The notes beneath the pieces were generated by a model, which was not told where the DNA came from, ran no database searches, and saw only the letters and a program-made list of their open reading frames with translations. Position numbers and translations under genes: made by a program. This document shows, one piece after another, positions 34,319 to 44,091 of a stretch of 64,000 bases of DNA. This DNA is from Gellertiella hungarica (GTDB lineage Bacteria > Pseudomonadota > Alphaproteobacteria > Rhizobiales > Rhizobiaceae). The stretch is taken from NCBI RefSeq assembly GCF_014197145.1, contig NZ_JACIEZ010000001.1, forward strand, positions 310,001-374,000, in the 5' to 3' direction. The first letter of the stretch is position 1, and each line of letters opens with the position of its first letter.

Positions 34319-34834
34319 ATGCAGGAAGCGATTCGTATCATTGGAATTGACCCGGGACTGCGCCGCACGGGCTGGGGCGTGATCGAGAGCCTCGGCAATT
34401 CCCTCAAGTTCGTTGCCTCGGGAACGGTGACGTCCGACGGGGATGCCGATCTGGCATCCCGCCTCTGCCAGTTGCATGACGGGCTGGCCGAGGTTGTGCA
34501 TGTCTACCGGCCGGACGAGGCTGCCGTGGAGCAGACTTTCGTCAACAAGGATGCGGTGGCCACGCTGAAGCTTGGCCAGGCGCGCGGCGTCGCCATGCTG
34601 GTGCCCGCCCGCGCCGGCCTTCCGGTGTCGGAATATGCGCCGAACGCCGTCAAGAAGGCGGTCATCGGCGTCGGCCATGGCGAGAAGCAGCAGATCCACA
34701 TGATGCTGAAGATCCTGATGCCGAAGGCGACATTCACGGGCAATGACGCCGCCGATGCGCTGGCGATCGCCATCTGCCATGCGCATCAGCGGGGCGGGCA
34801 GAAGCTCCGGCAGGTCATGGCCATGAAGGCGTAA
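34319..34834 (+). CDS. ruvC: Holliday junction resolvase RuvC
   Basis: RuvC cuts Holliday junctions made during recombination repair, working with RuvAB. The 171-residue protein starts [20 protein letters not shown], with the catalytic Asp11. [20 protein letters not shown] carries the Glu, [16 protein letters not shown] the basic DNA-binding segment, and [20 protein letters not shown] the final acidic residues. All catalytic positions are present. ruvA follows after 12 bases. Confidence 0.97.
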   Translation: MQEAIRIIGIDPGLRRTGWGVIESLGNSLKFVASGTVTSDGDADLASRLCQLHDGLAEVVHVYRPDEAAVEQTFVNKDAVATLKLGQARGVAMLVPARAGLPVSEYAPNAVKKAVIGVGHGEKQQIHMMLKILMPKATFTGNDAADALAIAICHAHQRGGQKLRQVMAMKA

Positions 34835-34846
34835 GGGGGAAGACGC

Positions 34847-35467
34847 GTGATCGGGAAGCTCAAGGGAACCATCGACGAGATCGGCGACGACCACGTGCTC
34901 GTCGACGTGCACGGCGTCTGCTATGTGGCGCATTGTTCTGCGCGCACACTCTCGCGCATCGGCTCGCCCGGCGAGGCGGTGGTGCTGTTCATCGAGACCT
35001 ATGTGCGGGAGGACCAGCTGAAGCTGTTCGGCTTCATGAGCGCGCTGGAGCGCGAATGGTTCAATCTCCTGCAGAGTGTCCAGGGTGTCGGCGCGAAGGT
35101 GGCCCTCTCCGTGCTCTCGACGCTGACACCATCCGAACTCGCCAATGCCATCGCATTGCAGGACAAGACCTCCGTCTCCCGCGCTCCGGGCGTCGGGCCA
35201 AAGGTGGCAGTCCGCATCGTCACCGAACTGAAGAACAAGGCGCCCGCCTTTGCCGGCGATGCCGGGCAGAACATCGGCCTCAAGCAGGAACTCGGCGAGG
35301 GCGTTGCCTCCGCCCCGGTCTCCGACGCGGTCTCGGCGCTGACCAATCTCGGCTACAGCCGCGACCAGGCCGCCAATGCCATTGCGGCGGCGCTCAAGAA
35401 TGGCGGCGAGGGCGCCGACAGCGCCAAGCTGATCCGTCTCGGCCTGAAGGAACTGTCCCGTGGCTGA
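34847..35467 (+). CDS. ruvA: Holliday junction branch migration protein RuvA
   Basis: RuvA binds the four-way junction and loads the RuvB motor. The 206-residue protein begins with GTG: (M)[20 protein letters not shown], the N-terminal OB fold. Two helix-hairpin-helix motifs follow: [20 protein letters not shown] and [20 protein letters not shown]. The C-terminal domain [19 protein letters not shown] contacts RuvB. The ribosome site AAGGGGGA precedes the start. A toxin-antitoxin pair lies between this gene and ruvB, where they are normally adjacent. Confidence 0.97.
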   Translation: MIGKLKGTIDEIGDDHVLVDVHGVCYVAHCSARTLSRIGSPGEAVVLFIETYVREDQLKLFGFMSALEREWFNLLQSVQGVGAKVALSVLSTLTPSELANAIALQDKTSVSRAPGVGPKVAVRIVTELKNKAPAFAGDAGQNIGLKQELGEGVASAPVSDAVSALTNLGYSRDQAANAIAAALKNGGEGADSAKLIRLGLKELSRG

Positions 35468-35488
35468 TTCCTTGTTTCTGCCGACATT

Positions 35489-35512
35489 CCTTACTACTCT
35501 GGAAAAGTAAGG
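35489..35512. promoter_or_regulatory. Inverted repeat, probable autoregulatory operator of the toxin-antitoxin pair
   Basis: CCTTACT (35489-35495) and AGTAAGG (35506-35512) form a perfect 7-bp inverted repeat that overlaps the ribosome site (AAGGAG, 35510-35514) of the antitoxin gene. AbrB-type antitoxins commonly bind such palindromes in their own promoter. Confidence 0.5.
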
Positions 35513-35521
35513 AGAGGCGAG

Positions 35522-35782
35522 ATGGATATATCGGTGGGAACCCTTACATCCAAGGGACAGACGACGGTACCGGCGGAGGTGCGGGAGTTTCTCGGACTGA
35601 AGCCCGGGGACAAGATTCGCTATATCCGGCGGGGCGATGAAATCGTCATCAAGGCAAAGAACCGGCGGGCCGCCGAATTTGCCGGAATATTGCAGGATGC
35701 GGCGAGGCCTCCCCTTTCGACCGAAGAACTCGAAGATGCAATCGGCCAATCGGTTGCGGCACATGTCGTGGACGAGCCATGA
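35522..35782 (+). CDS. AbrB/VapB-type antitoxin
   Basis: An 86-residue protein with an N-terminal SpoVT/AbrB swapped-hairpin DNA-binding domain: SVGTLTSKGQTTVPAEVREF, then LGLKPGDKIRYIRRGDEIVI, then KAKNRRAAEF. The remainder, LSTEELEDAIGQSVAAHVVD, is the acidic helix expected to wrap the toxin. It neutralises the PIN toxin and represses its own operon. Its stop overlaps the toxin start by 4 bases (ATGA). The unit sits inside the ruvAB operon. Confidence 0.88.
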   Translation: MDISVGTLTSKGQTTVPAEVREFLGLKPGDKIRYIRRGDEIVIKAKNRRAAEFAGILQDAARPPLSTEELEDAIGQSVAAHVVDEP

Positions 35783-36177
35783 TCGGCCTCGACACCAATG
35801 TCCTGCTGCGGCTTTATCTTGCTGACGACGACAGCCAGTGGGACAGTGCACGCCGCCTTGTGGAAACGTTGAGCGAGGCCCGTCCTGGCTATGTCAATGT
35901 GATTACCCTGATCGAGCTTATCTGGACGTTGCGGAAACGCTATGCGATCTCGCGCGAACGGGTTCTCGATCTCGTCTCCGGTCTCCTGGAGTCGCGCGAT
36001 ATCGTGCTTGAGGATGAAGCGCTGGTGGAAATCGCCGTAGATCGTGCCGCCGGGCTCTCCGGTGAGCTGCCGGATCTCCTGATTGCGCTTCGCAACGGCG
36101 AGGCGGGATGCCGCGTGACTATGACCTTCGACCGGAAAGCCGCACAGCACTTTCCCGGAATGGAACTTCTGACGTGA
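35779..36177 (+). CDS. PIN-domain ribonuclease toxin (VapC-type)
   Basis: A 132-residue PIN-domain protein. Asp5 ([11 protein letters not shown]), Glu46 ([11 protein letters not shown]), Asp98 ([10 protein letters not shown]) and Asp117 (MTFDRKAAQ) form the complete catalytic set for Mg2+-dependent RNA cleavage. VapC toxins cut tRNA or rRNA when not bound by antitoxin. It overlaps the antitoxin by 4 bases upstream and the GTG start of ruvB by 4 bases downstream, so ruvB translation is tied to this gene. Active by sequence; target unknown. Confidence 0.88.
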   Translation: MIGLDTNVLLRLYLADDDSQWDSARRLVETLSEARPGYVNVITLIELIWTLRKRYAISRERVLDLVSGLLESRDIVLEDEALVEIAVDRAAGLSGELPDLLIALRNGEAGCRVTMTFDRKAAQHFPGMELLT

Positions 36178-37217
36178 CCGAACAGAACAGACTGCTCTCT
36201 CCCGAAAAGCGTGGCGAGGACCTGGATACGGCGCTTCGCCCGCAGACGCTGGACGATTTCACCGGCCAGGCGGAGGCGCGCGCCAACCTGAAGATCTTCA
36301 TCGAGGCGGCGAAGAATCGCGGCGAGGCGCTGGACCACGTGCTGTTCGTCGGCCCGCCCGGCCTCGGCAAGACGACGCTCGCGCAGATCATGGCGAAGGA
36401 GCTCGGGGTGAATTTTCGCTCCACCTCCGGTCCCGTGATTGCCAAGGCGGGGGATCTCGCGGCGCTGCTCACCAATCTCGAAGAGCGGGACGTGCTGTTC
36501 ATCGACGAAATCCACCGTCTCAATCCCGCCGTCGAGGAAATCCTCTATCCGGCCATGGAGGATTTCCAGCTCGACCTGATCATCGGGGAGGGGCCGGCGG
36601 CGCGGTCGGTAAAGATCGATCTCTCCAAGTTCACGCTGGTGGCGGCAACCACCCGCCTCGGGCTTCTGACAACCCCGCTCCGCGACCGCTTCGGCATCCC
36701 CGTCCGGCTGAACTTCTATACGGTCGAGGAGCTGGAACTGATCGTGCGGCGCGGCGCGCGGCTGATGGGGCTGCCGATGACGGACGAGGGCGCACGCGAG
36801 ATCGCACGGCGCGCCCGCGGCACGCCGCGCATCGCCGGCCGGCTCCTCCGCCGGGTGCGCGATTTTGCCGAGGTGGCGCGCGCCGAGGCGGTGACGCGGG
36901 AAATCGCCGACGAGGCCCTGACCCGCCTGCTCGTCGACAATATCGGCCTCGACCAGCTGGACAAGCGCTACCTCACCATGATCGCGGTGAATTTCGGGGG
37001 TGGTCCCGTGGGTATCGAGACGATTGCGGCCGGCCTTTCCGAGCCGCGGGACGCGATCGAGGACATCATCGAGCCCTACATGATCCAGCAGGGCCTTATC
37101 CAGCGCACCCCGCGTGGCCGCGTGCTGACGGCCAATGCGTGGAAGCATCTCGGTCTTACACCGCCCAAGGATCTGGAGGCCGCGCAGTTTCGCCTGTTCC
37201 AGGACGACGGGGAATGA
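36174..37217 (+). CDS. ruvB: Holliday junction branch migration helicase RuvB
   Basis: RuvB is the hexameric AAA+ motor that drives branch migration with RuvA. The 347-residue protein has Walker [10 protein letters not shown] (residues 60-68), Walker [16 protein letters not shown], sensor [18 protein letters not shown], and the C-terminal winged helix ending [16 protein letters not shown]. The start is set at GTG 36174, because the family begins (S/T)E-NRL-SPE; this GTG overlaps the toxin stop (GTGA). A longer frame from 36108 would overlap the toxin by 70 bases. The phosphoesterase gene downstream overlaps by 4 bases. Confidence 0.96.
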   Translation: MTEQNRLLSPEKRGEDLDTALRPQTLDDFTGQAEARANLKIFIEAAKNRGEALDHVLFVGPPGLGKTTLAQIMAKELGVNFRSTSGPVIAKAGDLAALLTNLEERDVLFIDEIHRLNPAVEEILYPAMEDFQLDLIIGEGPAARSVKIDLSKFTLVAATTRLGLLTTPLRDRFGIPVRLNFYTVEELELIVRRGARLMGLPMTDEGAREIARRARGTPRIAGRLLRRVRDFAEVARAEAVTREIADEALTRLLVDNIGLDQLDKRYLTMIAVNFGGGPVGIETIAAGLSEPRDAIEDIIEPYMIQQGLIQRTPRGRVLTANAWKHLGLTPPKDLEAAQFRLFQDDGE

Positions 37218-38122
37218 TAACCCGGCGCGGGGTCCTTAAACTTTTGGCCGGTGGCTGGTTCGCCGGTCTTGCCCTTCTGGGCTATGCCACCGGCGCGGAG
37301 GCCATGGGCCGTCCGCGTGCGACCCGCATTCGGCTGGCGCCGAAGCGGTGGGCGCCGGGGCTGAGGCTCCGGGTCGCCGTGCTCAGCGACATCCATGCCT
37401 GCGACCCCTGGATGGGGCCGGATCGCATCCGCGCCATCTGCGCGGAGGCCAATGCGCTTCAGGCCGATCTGATCCTTCTGCTGGGCGATTATGCCACCAG
37501 CATGAAGCTCGTCACCGGCTATCCTCCGTTTGCGGAAACCGCGGCCGCCCTGTCGACCCTCCGGGCGCGGCTTGGCGTGCACGCCATCCTCGGCAACCAT
37601 GACTACTGGGCGGACCCTGACTTTCAGGAGGAGAGAAGCGAAACCTCCGTGATGGGCGAGGCGCTGACCGAGGCCGGCATTCCCGTCTATGTGAACCGTG
37701 CCGTGCGGATCGACAATGACGGCCAGCCCTTCTGGCTGGCCGGGCTGGGAGACCAGATGGCCTACAGGCCGAGCCGCCGGTTCAACCGCAGGGGCTTCGT
37801 CGGGATTGACGATCTCGAGACGACGCTTTCCGGCATCGCCGACGATGCGCCCGTGATCCTCATGGCGCATGAGCCCTATGTCTTCCCGGCCGTTCCGGAG
37901 CGCGTTGCCCTGACCCTGTCGGGGCACACCCATGGCGGGCAGATCAACTTCTTCGGCTGGGCCCCCTTTGTCGACAACCCCGCCGACCTCGCCCATCTCT
38001 ACGGGCATTACCGGGGAGAACATGGCGATCTCGTCGTGTCGCGCGGCATCGGCTGCTCCGCCATTCCGATGCGGATCGGCGCCTGGCCGGAAATCGTCCT
38101 GCTGGAGCTTGGAGAAGCATGA
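37214..38122 (+). CDS. Metallophosphoesterase, probably exported by Tat
   Basis: A 302-residue calcineurin-like phosphoesterase. The N-terminus [20 protein letters not shown] has a twin-arginine and hydrophobic core, fitting a Tat signal or anchor. Metal motifs are [34 protein letters not shown] and [13 protein letters not shown]. This is the YaeI/YkuE-type family; YkuE-like proteins act at the cell wall, YaeI on phospholipid or nucleotide substrates. Start and stop each overlap the neighbouring genes by 4 bases, so it belongs to the ruvB transcript. Confidence 0.9.
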   Translation: MITRRGVLKLLAGGWFAGLALLGYATGAEAMGRPRATRIRLAPKRWAPGLRLRVAVLSDIHACDPWMGPDRIRAICAEANALQADLILLLGDYATSMKLVTGYPPFAETAAALSTLRARLGVHAILGNHDYWADPDFQEERSETSVMGEALTEAGIPVYVNRAVRIDNDGQPFWLAGLGDQMAYRPSRRFNRRGFVGIDDLETTLSGIADDAPVILMAHEPYVFPAVPERVALTLSGHTHGGQINFFGWAPFVDNPADLAHLYGHYRGEHGDLVVSRGIGCSAIPMRIGAWPEIVLLELGEA

Positions 38123-38622
38123 CCGAACGCACCATGATCCGGATCGACGCCCGGCCGAAGCTTTTCAATTTCCGCATAGCGGGCATTGCGTTGCGCGAGG
38201 GGCATGTGCTGGTCCACAGGGCCACGCACGAGCTTTTCTGGACATTTCCCGGCGGCCGGGCCGAGATCGGCGAGACGTCCGAGGAGACGCTGCGGCGCGA
38301 GATCGTAGAAGAGCTTGGCGTGGAGGCGGAGATCGGCCCGCTGCTCTGGACGGTGGAGAACTTCTTTCATTTTGAGAAGCGCGACTATCACGAGCTCGGC
38401 TTCTACTACCGGATGGAGCTGCCGGCGCGGTTCGCCTTTGCAGAACGGGGCATTGTCCACCGGATCGTGGACGGGCCGAACGAGATCGAGTTCATGTGGG
38501 TGAGGGCGACGCCGGAGGCACTTGCAGCGCTGCCGTTGCAGCCGGATTTCATCGCTCCCCGGATCGGAGACCTGCCCGAGCGGACCGAGCATCTCGTCTG
38601 GCGCGAGACGGTGCCGGAGTGA
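38119..38622 (+). CDS. NUDIX hydrolase
   Basis: A 167-residue NUDIX protein: FNFRIAGIALREGHVLVHRA, then the Nudix box beginning GGRAEIGETSEETLRREIVE and ending ELGVEAE, which fits the G-x5-E-x7-REUxEExGU pattern exactly. The substrate, some nucleoside diphosphate derivative, is not known. It overlaps the phosphoesterase by 4 bases and ends about 60 bases before ybgC. Confidence 0.9.
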   Translation: MTERTMIRIDARPKLFNFRIAGIALREGHVLVHRATHELFWTFPGGRAEIGETSEETLRREIVEELGVEAEIGPLLWTVENFFHFEKRDYHELGFYYRMELPARFAFAERGIVHRIVDGPNEIEFMWVRATPEALAALPLQPDFIAPRIGDLPERTEHLVWRETVPE

Positions 38623-38683
38623 GGAGCGCTTGCCGGGAAGGCGCGGCTTGGCTAAACAGCCAGCCGTCCCGACACCACCGACA

Positions 38684-39160
38684 ATGATGGCCGACATGCA
38701 GACTTTCCTTTCCGGCGAACTGACCGACGCAGGCCACCGGCTCGTGCAGCGGGTCTATTACGAGGACACGGATTTCTCCGGCCTCGTCTATCACGCGCGC
38801 TACCTCCATTTCATGGAACGCGGGCGCACCGATTATCTCCGCTGTCTCGGCGTCGAGCAGAGTTCGCTCCTCGCGGCGGACGAGGAGGGGCTTGTCTTCG
38901 TCGTCCACCGCATGGAGATCGATTTCAGGGCCTCGGCGCGCATGGACGACATCCTCACCATCCTGACCTCGACCGAAAAGGCGGGCGGCGCCAAGATGGT
39001 GCTCAACCAGGAAATCCGCCGGGACGATACGCTGCTCATCAAGGCGAAGGTGATCATCGCGGTGATCAATGCGCGCGGCAGGCCGCGCCGCCTGCCGGAG
39101 GCGCTCGCCCTCAGCTTTCTCGGAAAAGCCGCAGACGGCGAACAATCCGGCGAAAACTAA
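38684..39160 (+). CDS. ybgC: Acyl-CoA thioesterase YbgC (Tol-Pal associated)
   Basis: A 158-residue hotdog-fold thioesterase. QRVYYEDTDFSGLVYHARYL with FMERGRTDYL is the YbgC signature; the Asp of DTDFSG is catalytic. It hydrolyses acyl-CoA or acyl-ACP thioesters and links the Tol system with phospholipid synthesis. It is the first gene of the conserved tol-pal cluster. Starts at 38684, 38687 or 38696 are all possible. Confidence 0.93.
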   Translation: MMADMQTFLSGELTDAGHRLVQRVYYEDTDFSGLVYHARYLHFMERGRTDYLRCLGVEQSSLLAADEEGLVFVVHRMEIDFRASARMDDILTILTSTEKAGGAKMVLNQEIRRDDTLLIKAKVIIAVINARGRPRRLPEALALSFLGKAADGEQSGEN

Positions 39161-39423
39161 CACTCTTTTAACCATAATGGCGTCTTACTCGGTTTAGAAG
39201 GAATCGTGCGCCGAGCGCCTTCCTTTAACCAAATTTTGCAGCAAGAAGGCATTTCAGGAAGGGTGGGCTTGACACCACCGAAATGCGCTTCTGGCGGCGA
39301 AGGAAGCAGCGACCGGCCCGGCAGCCGCAAGGAAGGCATCCGGTCGGAAGAGCAAGCATATTGCTTTGTTTTAAACCGCCCGGTCCCCAGCGCCGGGCGT
39401 TTGGATTCGAGGGTGAAAGATCG

Positions 39424-40143
39424 ATGGAAACGATTGAGTTGGCGGCAGCGCATACGGATGTAAGCCTCTGGGCCCTGTTCATGCAGGCGGGCTTCATCGT
39501 GAAGCTGGTCATGATCGGTCTCTTGGGCGCCTCGGTCTGGACCTGGGCAATCGTGATCGACAAGTACATCAATTACGGCCGCGCGCGCCGTCAGTTCGAC
39601 CAGTTCGAGCAGGTCTTCTGGTCCGGCCAGTCGCTGGAGGAACTCTATCGCAGCCTGTCCGAGCGGCCGACCGGCGGTCTTGCCGCCATGTTCGTCGCGG
39701 CGATGCGCGAATGGAAGAAGAGCTTCGAGCGGGGTGCGCGCTCGCCCATCGGCCTGCAGATGCGTATCGACCGGGCCATGGACGTGACGCTGGCGCGCGA
39801 GTCGGAACAGCTGGAAGCCCGGCTTTCCTCGCTTGCCACCATCGGCTCCGCAGCGCCCTTCGTCGGCCTCTTCGGCACCGTTGTGGGCATCATGACCTCG
39901 TTCCAGGCGATCGCCGGCTCCAAGTCGACCAACCTTGCGGTCGTGGCGCCGGGTATTGCCGAGGCGCTGCTCGCAACCGCCATCGGCCTCGTGGCCGCCA
40001 TTCCGGCCGTTATTGCCTACAACAAGTTCTCCGGTGATGCCGGCAAGCTGACCGCCCGGATGGAAGGTTTCGCGGACGAATTTTCCGCCATCCTTTCCCG
40101 CCAGATCGACGAGAAGCTCCAGCCGCGCGCGGCTGCCCAGTAA
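39424..40143 (+). CDS. tolQ: Tol-Pal system protein TolQ
   Basis: TolQ is the inner-membrane proton-channel subunit that, with TolR, energises TolA during outer-membrane constriction. The 239-residue protein has helix 1 FIVKLVMIGLLGASVWTWAI, then a large cytoplasmic loop. The TM2-TM3 pair reads ATIGSAAPFVGLFGTVVGIM and TAIGLVAAIPAVIAYNKF. The start follows GAGGGTGAAAG. A hairpin at 39388-39413 (CGCCCGG/CCGGGCG) and a TTGACA at about 39270 lie upstream. Confidence 0.96.
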   Translation: METIELAAAHTDVSLWALFMQAGFIVKLVMIGLLGASVWTWAIVIDKYINYGRARRQFDQFEQVFWSGQSLEELYRSLSERPTGGLAAMFVAAMREWKKSFERGARSPIGLQMRIDRAMDVTLARESEQLEARLSSLATIGSAAPFVGLFGTVVGIMTSFQAIAGSKSTNLAVVAPGIAEALLATAIGLVAAIPAVIAYNKFSGDAGKLTARMEGFADEFSAILSRQIDEKLQPRAAAQ

Positions 40144-40166
40144 GCCAGGAACGGGAGTAACCTACC

Positions 40167-40619
40167 ATGGGAATGGCAGTAGGCGGAGCAGGGGGCAAGG
40201 GCGGACGCCGCCGCCGTGGCGGCGGCAAGCGCGGCCCCGTGAGCGAAATCAACGTCACGCCGCTGGTCGACGTCATGCTGGTGCTGCTGATCATTTTCAT
40301 GGTCGCTGCACCGATGATGACTGTCGGCGTGCCCATCGACATGCCGGAAACCTCGGCCAAGCCGCTGAACTCCGACACGCAGCCCATCACCGTTTCGGTC
40401 AATCCCGCGGGAGAAATCTTCCTGCAGGAAACGCCGATCGCGCTGGAAGAGCTGGTGCCGAAGCTCGAGGCCATCGCCAAGACCGGCTATAACGAGCGCA
40501 TCTATGTGCGCGGCGACACCAATGCGAATTACGGCGGCGTGATCAAGGTCATGGCCCAGATCTCCGCTGCCGGTTTCAAGAATATCGGTCTGATCACGCT
40601 TCCGGACAACAGCCAGTGA
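40167..40619 (+). CDS. tolR: Tol-Pal system protein TolR
   Basis: A 150-residue partner of TolQ. A glycine/arginine-rich N-terminus (GGKGGRRRRGGGKRGPVSE) precedes one helix, INVTPLVDVMLVLLIIFMVA, whose Asp is the proton-carrying residue. The periplasmic domain includes EIFLQETPIALEELVPKLEA. The stop overlaps the GTG start of tolA by 4 bases. Confidence 0.96.
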   Translation: MGMAVGGAGGKGGRRRRGGGKRGPVSEINVTPLVDVMLVLLIIFMVAAPMMTVGVPIDMPETSAKPLNSDTQPITVSVNPAGEIFLQETPIALEELVPKLEAIAKTGYNERIYVRGDTNANYGGVIKVMAQISAAGFKNIGLITLPDNSQ

Positions 40620-41746
40620 ACGATCTTTTGAAGCGCAGTCTCGTCGCATCGGCGGTGCTCCATGCCCTGCTTCTGGGCTGGGCGCTGGTGAAGCTCGGTG
40701 CGCCCGAAGACTTCGACATGGCGAATTCGGAATCGCTGCCGGTCGAGTTCGTCCCGATCACCGACATCACCCAGATCCAGCAGGGCGACAAGGAAGCCCC
40801 TGTCAAGGAAAAGGCAGCCCCGGTTCCCACCAAGCGCCCCGATACCGTGCAGAACGCGGAGAATGTCGGCGATAATGATGTCGACCTGAAGAGCGCGCCG
40901 AAGCCCATCGAGAAGCCCTCGAAGACGGAGGCCGCCGCCGCGCCGAAGCAGACCGAGAAGCCTGTTCCCACGCCGGACGAGAAGTCGAACGACGTGAAGG
41001 AGGTGGCGAAGGAAGAGACCGACGTCGCCGATCCGACGCCGAAGCCCGAACCGAAGCCCGAAGAGGCAAAGCCTGTCGAAAAGCCGGCCGAGAAGCCGCC
41101 TGAAGAGGCCAAGCCCGAGGAGCCGAAGCCCGAGGAGCAGGCGATGCCGGAAAACGTGCCGGTTCCCGCGCCGAAGCCGAAGGTCGAGAAGCCGAAGCAG
41201 CCGGAAAAGAAGCCGGAGGAGACGAAGACCGCCGAGGCCAAGGCGGAATCGAAGGCCTCCGACAAGAAGAAGGCGGAAACCAAGCAGGACAAGGCCAAGT
41301 CCCAGGCGACGCAGAAGTCCGATTTCAACGCCGACGAGATCGCCGATCTCCTCAACAAGACCGACTCGCAGGGTGGCGGCGCCAAGCGCTCCTCCGGCGA
41401 AAAGGCCTTCGGCGGCAAGAAGACCACCGGCGGCGAGAAGCTGTCCCAGTCGGAACTCGACGGCCTTCGCGGCCAGATCACCGACAAGTGGACCTATACC
41501 GCGGGTCTCGAAGGGGCCGAGGAAGTGGTCATCGAGGTGCGCTTCTCGCTGGACGAGAGCGGCAACGTGGTGGGTGACATCGAGGCGACCGCGACCGGCG
41601 GGCCGCCCTCCACCCAGCAGGCGCTGCTGTCCGCCGCCAAGCGCGCGATCCGCAAGGCGACGCCCTTCCAGGGGCTGCCGCCGGAGAAATACGACACCTG
41701 GAAAGATGTCATTGCCAGCTTCACGGTTGCCGATCTCGGTGGCTGA
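40616..41746 (+). CDS. tolA: Tol-Pal system protein TolA
   Basis: A 376-residue protein that spans the periplasm and links the TolQR motor to Pal and TolB. One N-terminal helix (ASAVLHALLLGWALVKLG) is followed by a long Lys-Pro-Glu-Ala-rich domain (residues about 50-230). The C-terminal TolA/TonB-like domain begins SELDGLRGQITDKWTYTAGL and ends near IRKATPFQGLPPEKYDTWKD. The start is GTG, overlapping the tolR stop. The repetitive middle varies widely between species. Confidence 0.94.
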   Translation: MNDLLKRSLVASAVLHALLLGWALVKLGAPEDFDMANSESLPVEFVPITDITQIQQGDKEAPVKEKAAPVPTKRPDTVQNAENVGDNDVDLKSAPKPIEKPSKTEAAAAPKQTEKPVPTPDEKSNDVKEVAKEETDVADPTPKPEPKPEEAKPVEKPAEKPPEEAKPEEPKPEEQAMPENVPVPAPKPKVEKPKQPEKKPEETKTAEAKAESKASDKKKAETKQDKAKSQATQKSDFNADEIADLLNKTDSQGGGAKRSSGEKAFGGKKTTGGEKLSQSELDGLRGQITDKWTYTAGLEGAEEVVIEVRFSLDESGNVVGDIEATATGGPPSTQQALLSAAKRAIRKATPFQGLPPEKYDTWKDVIASFTVADLGG

Positions 41747-41861
41747 GAAGAAGGGGAGCGAAGGTTTGGCCCGGCAACGGGCATGGTTTGAACATGTATG
41801 GCGCCCGCGATGCCGTCCCTTGCCGGCGGCCACGGGCGATAAGCTGAAAGGCTGATCAAAG

Positions 41862-43166
41862 ATGATGAAACTGATTATCAAGAGATGCGTCATGGCGCTT
41901 CTCGTGCTCGCGGCGGCTGCGCCGTCGGTCTTCGCGGAAGTGCGGATCAACATTCGCGGCGGCCGCGCAGAGCCGCTGCCGATTGCCATCTCGGACTTCA
42001 TGTCGAACGGCAATCTCGGGCCGCAGATCTCGGCGGTGATTGCCGCCGACCTGCAGCGCTCCGGTCTCTTTGCGCCCATCGACAAGGCGGCCTTCATCGA
42101 GAAGATCAGCAATCCCGATGCCCAGCCCCGCTTCGAGGACTGGAAGGCGATCAATGCGCAGGCTCTCGTCACCGGCCGCGTCACGCAGGAAGGCGACGGC
42201 CGCCTGCGTGCCGAATTCCGCCTGTGGGACACGTTCGGCCAGAGCCAGATGATCGGCCAGCAGTTCTTCACCCAGCCGGAAAACTGGCGTCGCGTGGCCC
42301 ATATCATTGCCGATGCGGTCTACAAGCAGATCACCGGCGAGGATGGCTATTTCGACACCCGCGTCGTGTTCGTGTCCGAAAGCGGCCCGAAGACGGACCG
42401 CAAGCGCCAGCTGGCGATCATGGACCAGGATGGCTTCAACGTCCGGACGCTGACCAACTCCAACGACATCGTGCTGACGCCCCGCTTCTCGCCGAGCAAG
42501 CAGGAAATCACCTACATGTCCTTCGAGAACAACCAGCCGCGCGTCTATCTGCTCCAGCTGGAGACCGGGCAGCGCGAAATGGTCGGCAACTTCCCGGGCA
42601 TGACCTTCTCGCCGCGCTTCTCGCCGGATGGCCAGCGGGTCATCATGAGCCTGCAGCAGGAAGGCAACGCCAACATCTACACGATGGACCTGCGCTCGCG
42701 CACCACGACCCGCCTGACCTCGACGGCAGCCATCGACACCTCGCCCTCCTATTCGCCCGACGGCAACCGGATCGTTTTCGAAAGCGACCGTGGCGGCAAG
42801 CAGCAGCTCTACGTGATGAATGCCGATGGCTCGGGCCAGACCCGCATTTCCTTCGGCGACGGCTCCTACTCCACGCCGGTCTGGTCTCCGCGCGGCGATC
42901 TGATCGCCTTCACCAAGCAGGCGGGCGGCAAGTTCTCGATCGGCGTCATGAAGCCGGACGGTTCGGGCGAGCGGATCCTCACCACGGGCTTCCACAACGA
43001 GGGCCCCACCTGGGCGCCGAACGGCCGCGTGCTGATGTTCTTCCGGCAGGCAGCCGGGGCCGGCGGTCCGCAGCTCTACTCGATCGACCTCACCGGTTAC
43101 AACGAGCAGCTGATCAAGACGCCCGCCTTCGCATCCGACCCTGCCTGGTCACCGCTTCTCGAATAG
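41862..43166 (+). CDS. tolB: Tol-Pal system protein TolB
   Basis: A 434-residue periplasmic protein with a signal peptide ([15 protein letters not shown], cleaved before EVRINI). The N-terminal domain leads to a six-bladed beta-propeller with repeats such as [20 protein letters not shown], then [20 protein letters not shown] and [20 protein letters not shown]. TolB binds Pal and the TolA/TolQR complex. A terminator follows the gene, so pal is likely transcribed from its own promoter as well. Confidence 0.96.
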   Translation: MMKLIIKRCVMALLVLAAAAPSVFAEVRINIRGGRAEPLPIAISDFMSNGNLGPQISAVIAADLQRSGLFAPIDKAAFIEKISNPDAQPRFEDWKAINAQALVTGRVTQEGDGRLRAEFRLWDTFGQSQMIGQQFFTQPENWRRVAHIIADAVYKQITGEDGYFDTRVVFVSESGPKTDRKRQLAIMDQDGFNVRTLTNSNDIVLTPRFSPSKQEITYMSFENNQPRVYLLQLETGQREMVGNFPGMTFSPRFSPDGQRVIMSLQQEGNANIYTMDLRSRTTTRLTSTAAIDTSPSYSPDGNRIVFESDRGGKQQLYVMNADGSGQTRISFGDGSYSTPVWSPRGDLIAFTKQAGGKFSIGVMKPDGSGERILTTGFHNEGPTWAPNGRVLMFFRQAAGAGGPQLYSIDLTGYNEQLIKTPAFASDPAWSPLLE

Positions 43167-43181
43167 CCGATGGAACCGTGG

Positions 43182-43211
43182 GGGAGGGCTTTGCCCTCCC
43201 TTTCTCTTTTG
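43182..43211 (+). terminator. Rho-independent terminator after tolB
   Basis: GGGAGGGC-TTT-GCCCTCCC stem followed by TTTCTCTTTT. Confidence 0.85.
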
Positions 43212-43356
43212 CGCCTCTTTCTTGCCTCATTCGGGGTCAAAGAGGGCCCAAACATCGTAAATTTGGCGATTTGTTAACCATAGGCGTTGAGCACCCGTTA
43301 ACCGCAAATCGTTAGGGTCTGGCAACGCTAATTGAAAGTTCAAGGAGACAAGGCCG

Positions 43357-43899
43357 ATGAGCCGCATCACTTCCCCGGCGACCAGCCGTCTGCAGACCCT
43401 CGCACGCAACCCGGTCATGATCGCGCTCGCGCTTTCGCTGACGCTTGCCGGCTGCGCCTCCAAGAAGAACCTGCCGAACAACGCCAATGACCTCGGCCTG
43501 AACGGCGCGAACGGAGCAGGTGCAGCAACGCCCGGCTCGCCGCAGGACTTCACCGTCAATGTCGGCGACCGCATCTTCTTCGACACTGACAGCTCCGCGA
43601 TCCGCGCCGATGCGGCCCAGACGCTCGACCGTCAGGCCCAGTGGCTCGCCCAGTATCCGAACTACGCGATCACGGTCGAAGGCCATGCCGACGAGCGCGG
43701 CACCCGCGAATACAACCTGGCGCTCGGTGCACGCCGTGCGGCCGCCGCCAAGAACTACCTCGTCTCGCGTGGCGTTCCGGCCAACCGCCTGAAGACGATC
43801 TCCTACGGCAAGGAACGTCCGGTCGCCGTTTGCGACGATATCTCCTGCTGGTCGCAGAACCGCCGCGCCGTCACCGTTCTCGGTGGCGCCGGCCTCTGA
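43357..43899 (+). CDS. pal: Peptidoglycan-associated lipoprotein Pal
   Basis: A 180-residue outer-membrane lipoprotein. The signal peptide ends in the lipobox LAGC (ALALSLTLAGCASKK). After a flexible linker, the OmpA-like domain contains RIFFDTDSSAIRADAAQTLD, VEGHADERGTREYNLALGAR and ISYGKERPVAVCDDISCWSQ, ending NRRAVTV. It ties the outer membrane to peptidoglycan and receives TolB/TolA. Ribosome site AAGGAGA. Two GTTAACC half-sites lie upstream (43276, 43301) but no full CtrA box. Confidence 0.97.
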   Translation: MSRITSPATSRLQTLARNPVMIALALSLTLAGCASKKNLPNNANDLGLNGANGAGAATPGSPQDFTVNVGDRIFFDTDSSAIRADAAQTLDRQAQWLAQYPNYAITVEGHADERGTREYNLALGARRAAAAKNYLVSRGVPANRLKTISYGKERPVAVCDDISCWSQNRRAVTVLGGAGL

Positions 43900-43928
43900 T
43901 CCGTCCTCGAGAAGGGCGCATCTCTTCG

Positions 43929-43961
43929 AAAGGGCGGCTCCCGGCGGGGCCGCCCTTTTTC
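43929..43961 (+). terminator. Rho-independent terminator of pal
   Basis: AGGGCGGC / GCCGCCCT stem around a GC-rich loop with a T5 tail. Confidence 0.85.
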
Positions 43962-44091
43962 ATAGTTTGGCCGGGATTGGCTGCCAGTGCTGGGATCAGG
44001 CAGGACCCTGAAGCGGGGAAGCGCCGACACCGATATTGGCAAAAGCCGGGCTTCGTGCCATGGGAATGACTTGTTCACGAGGGTAATGGAC

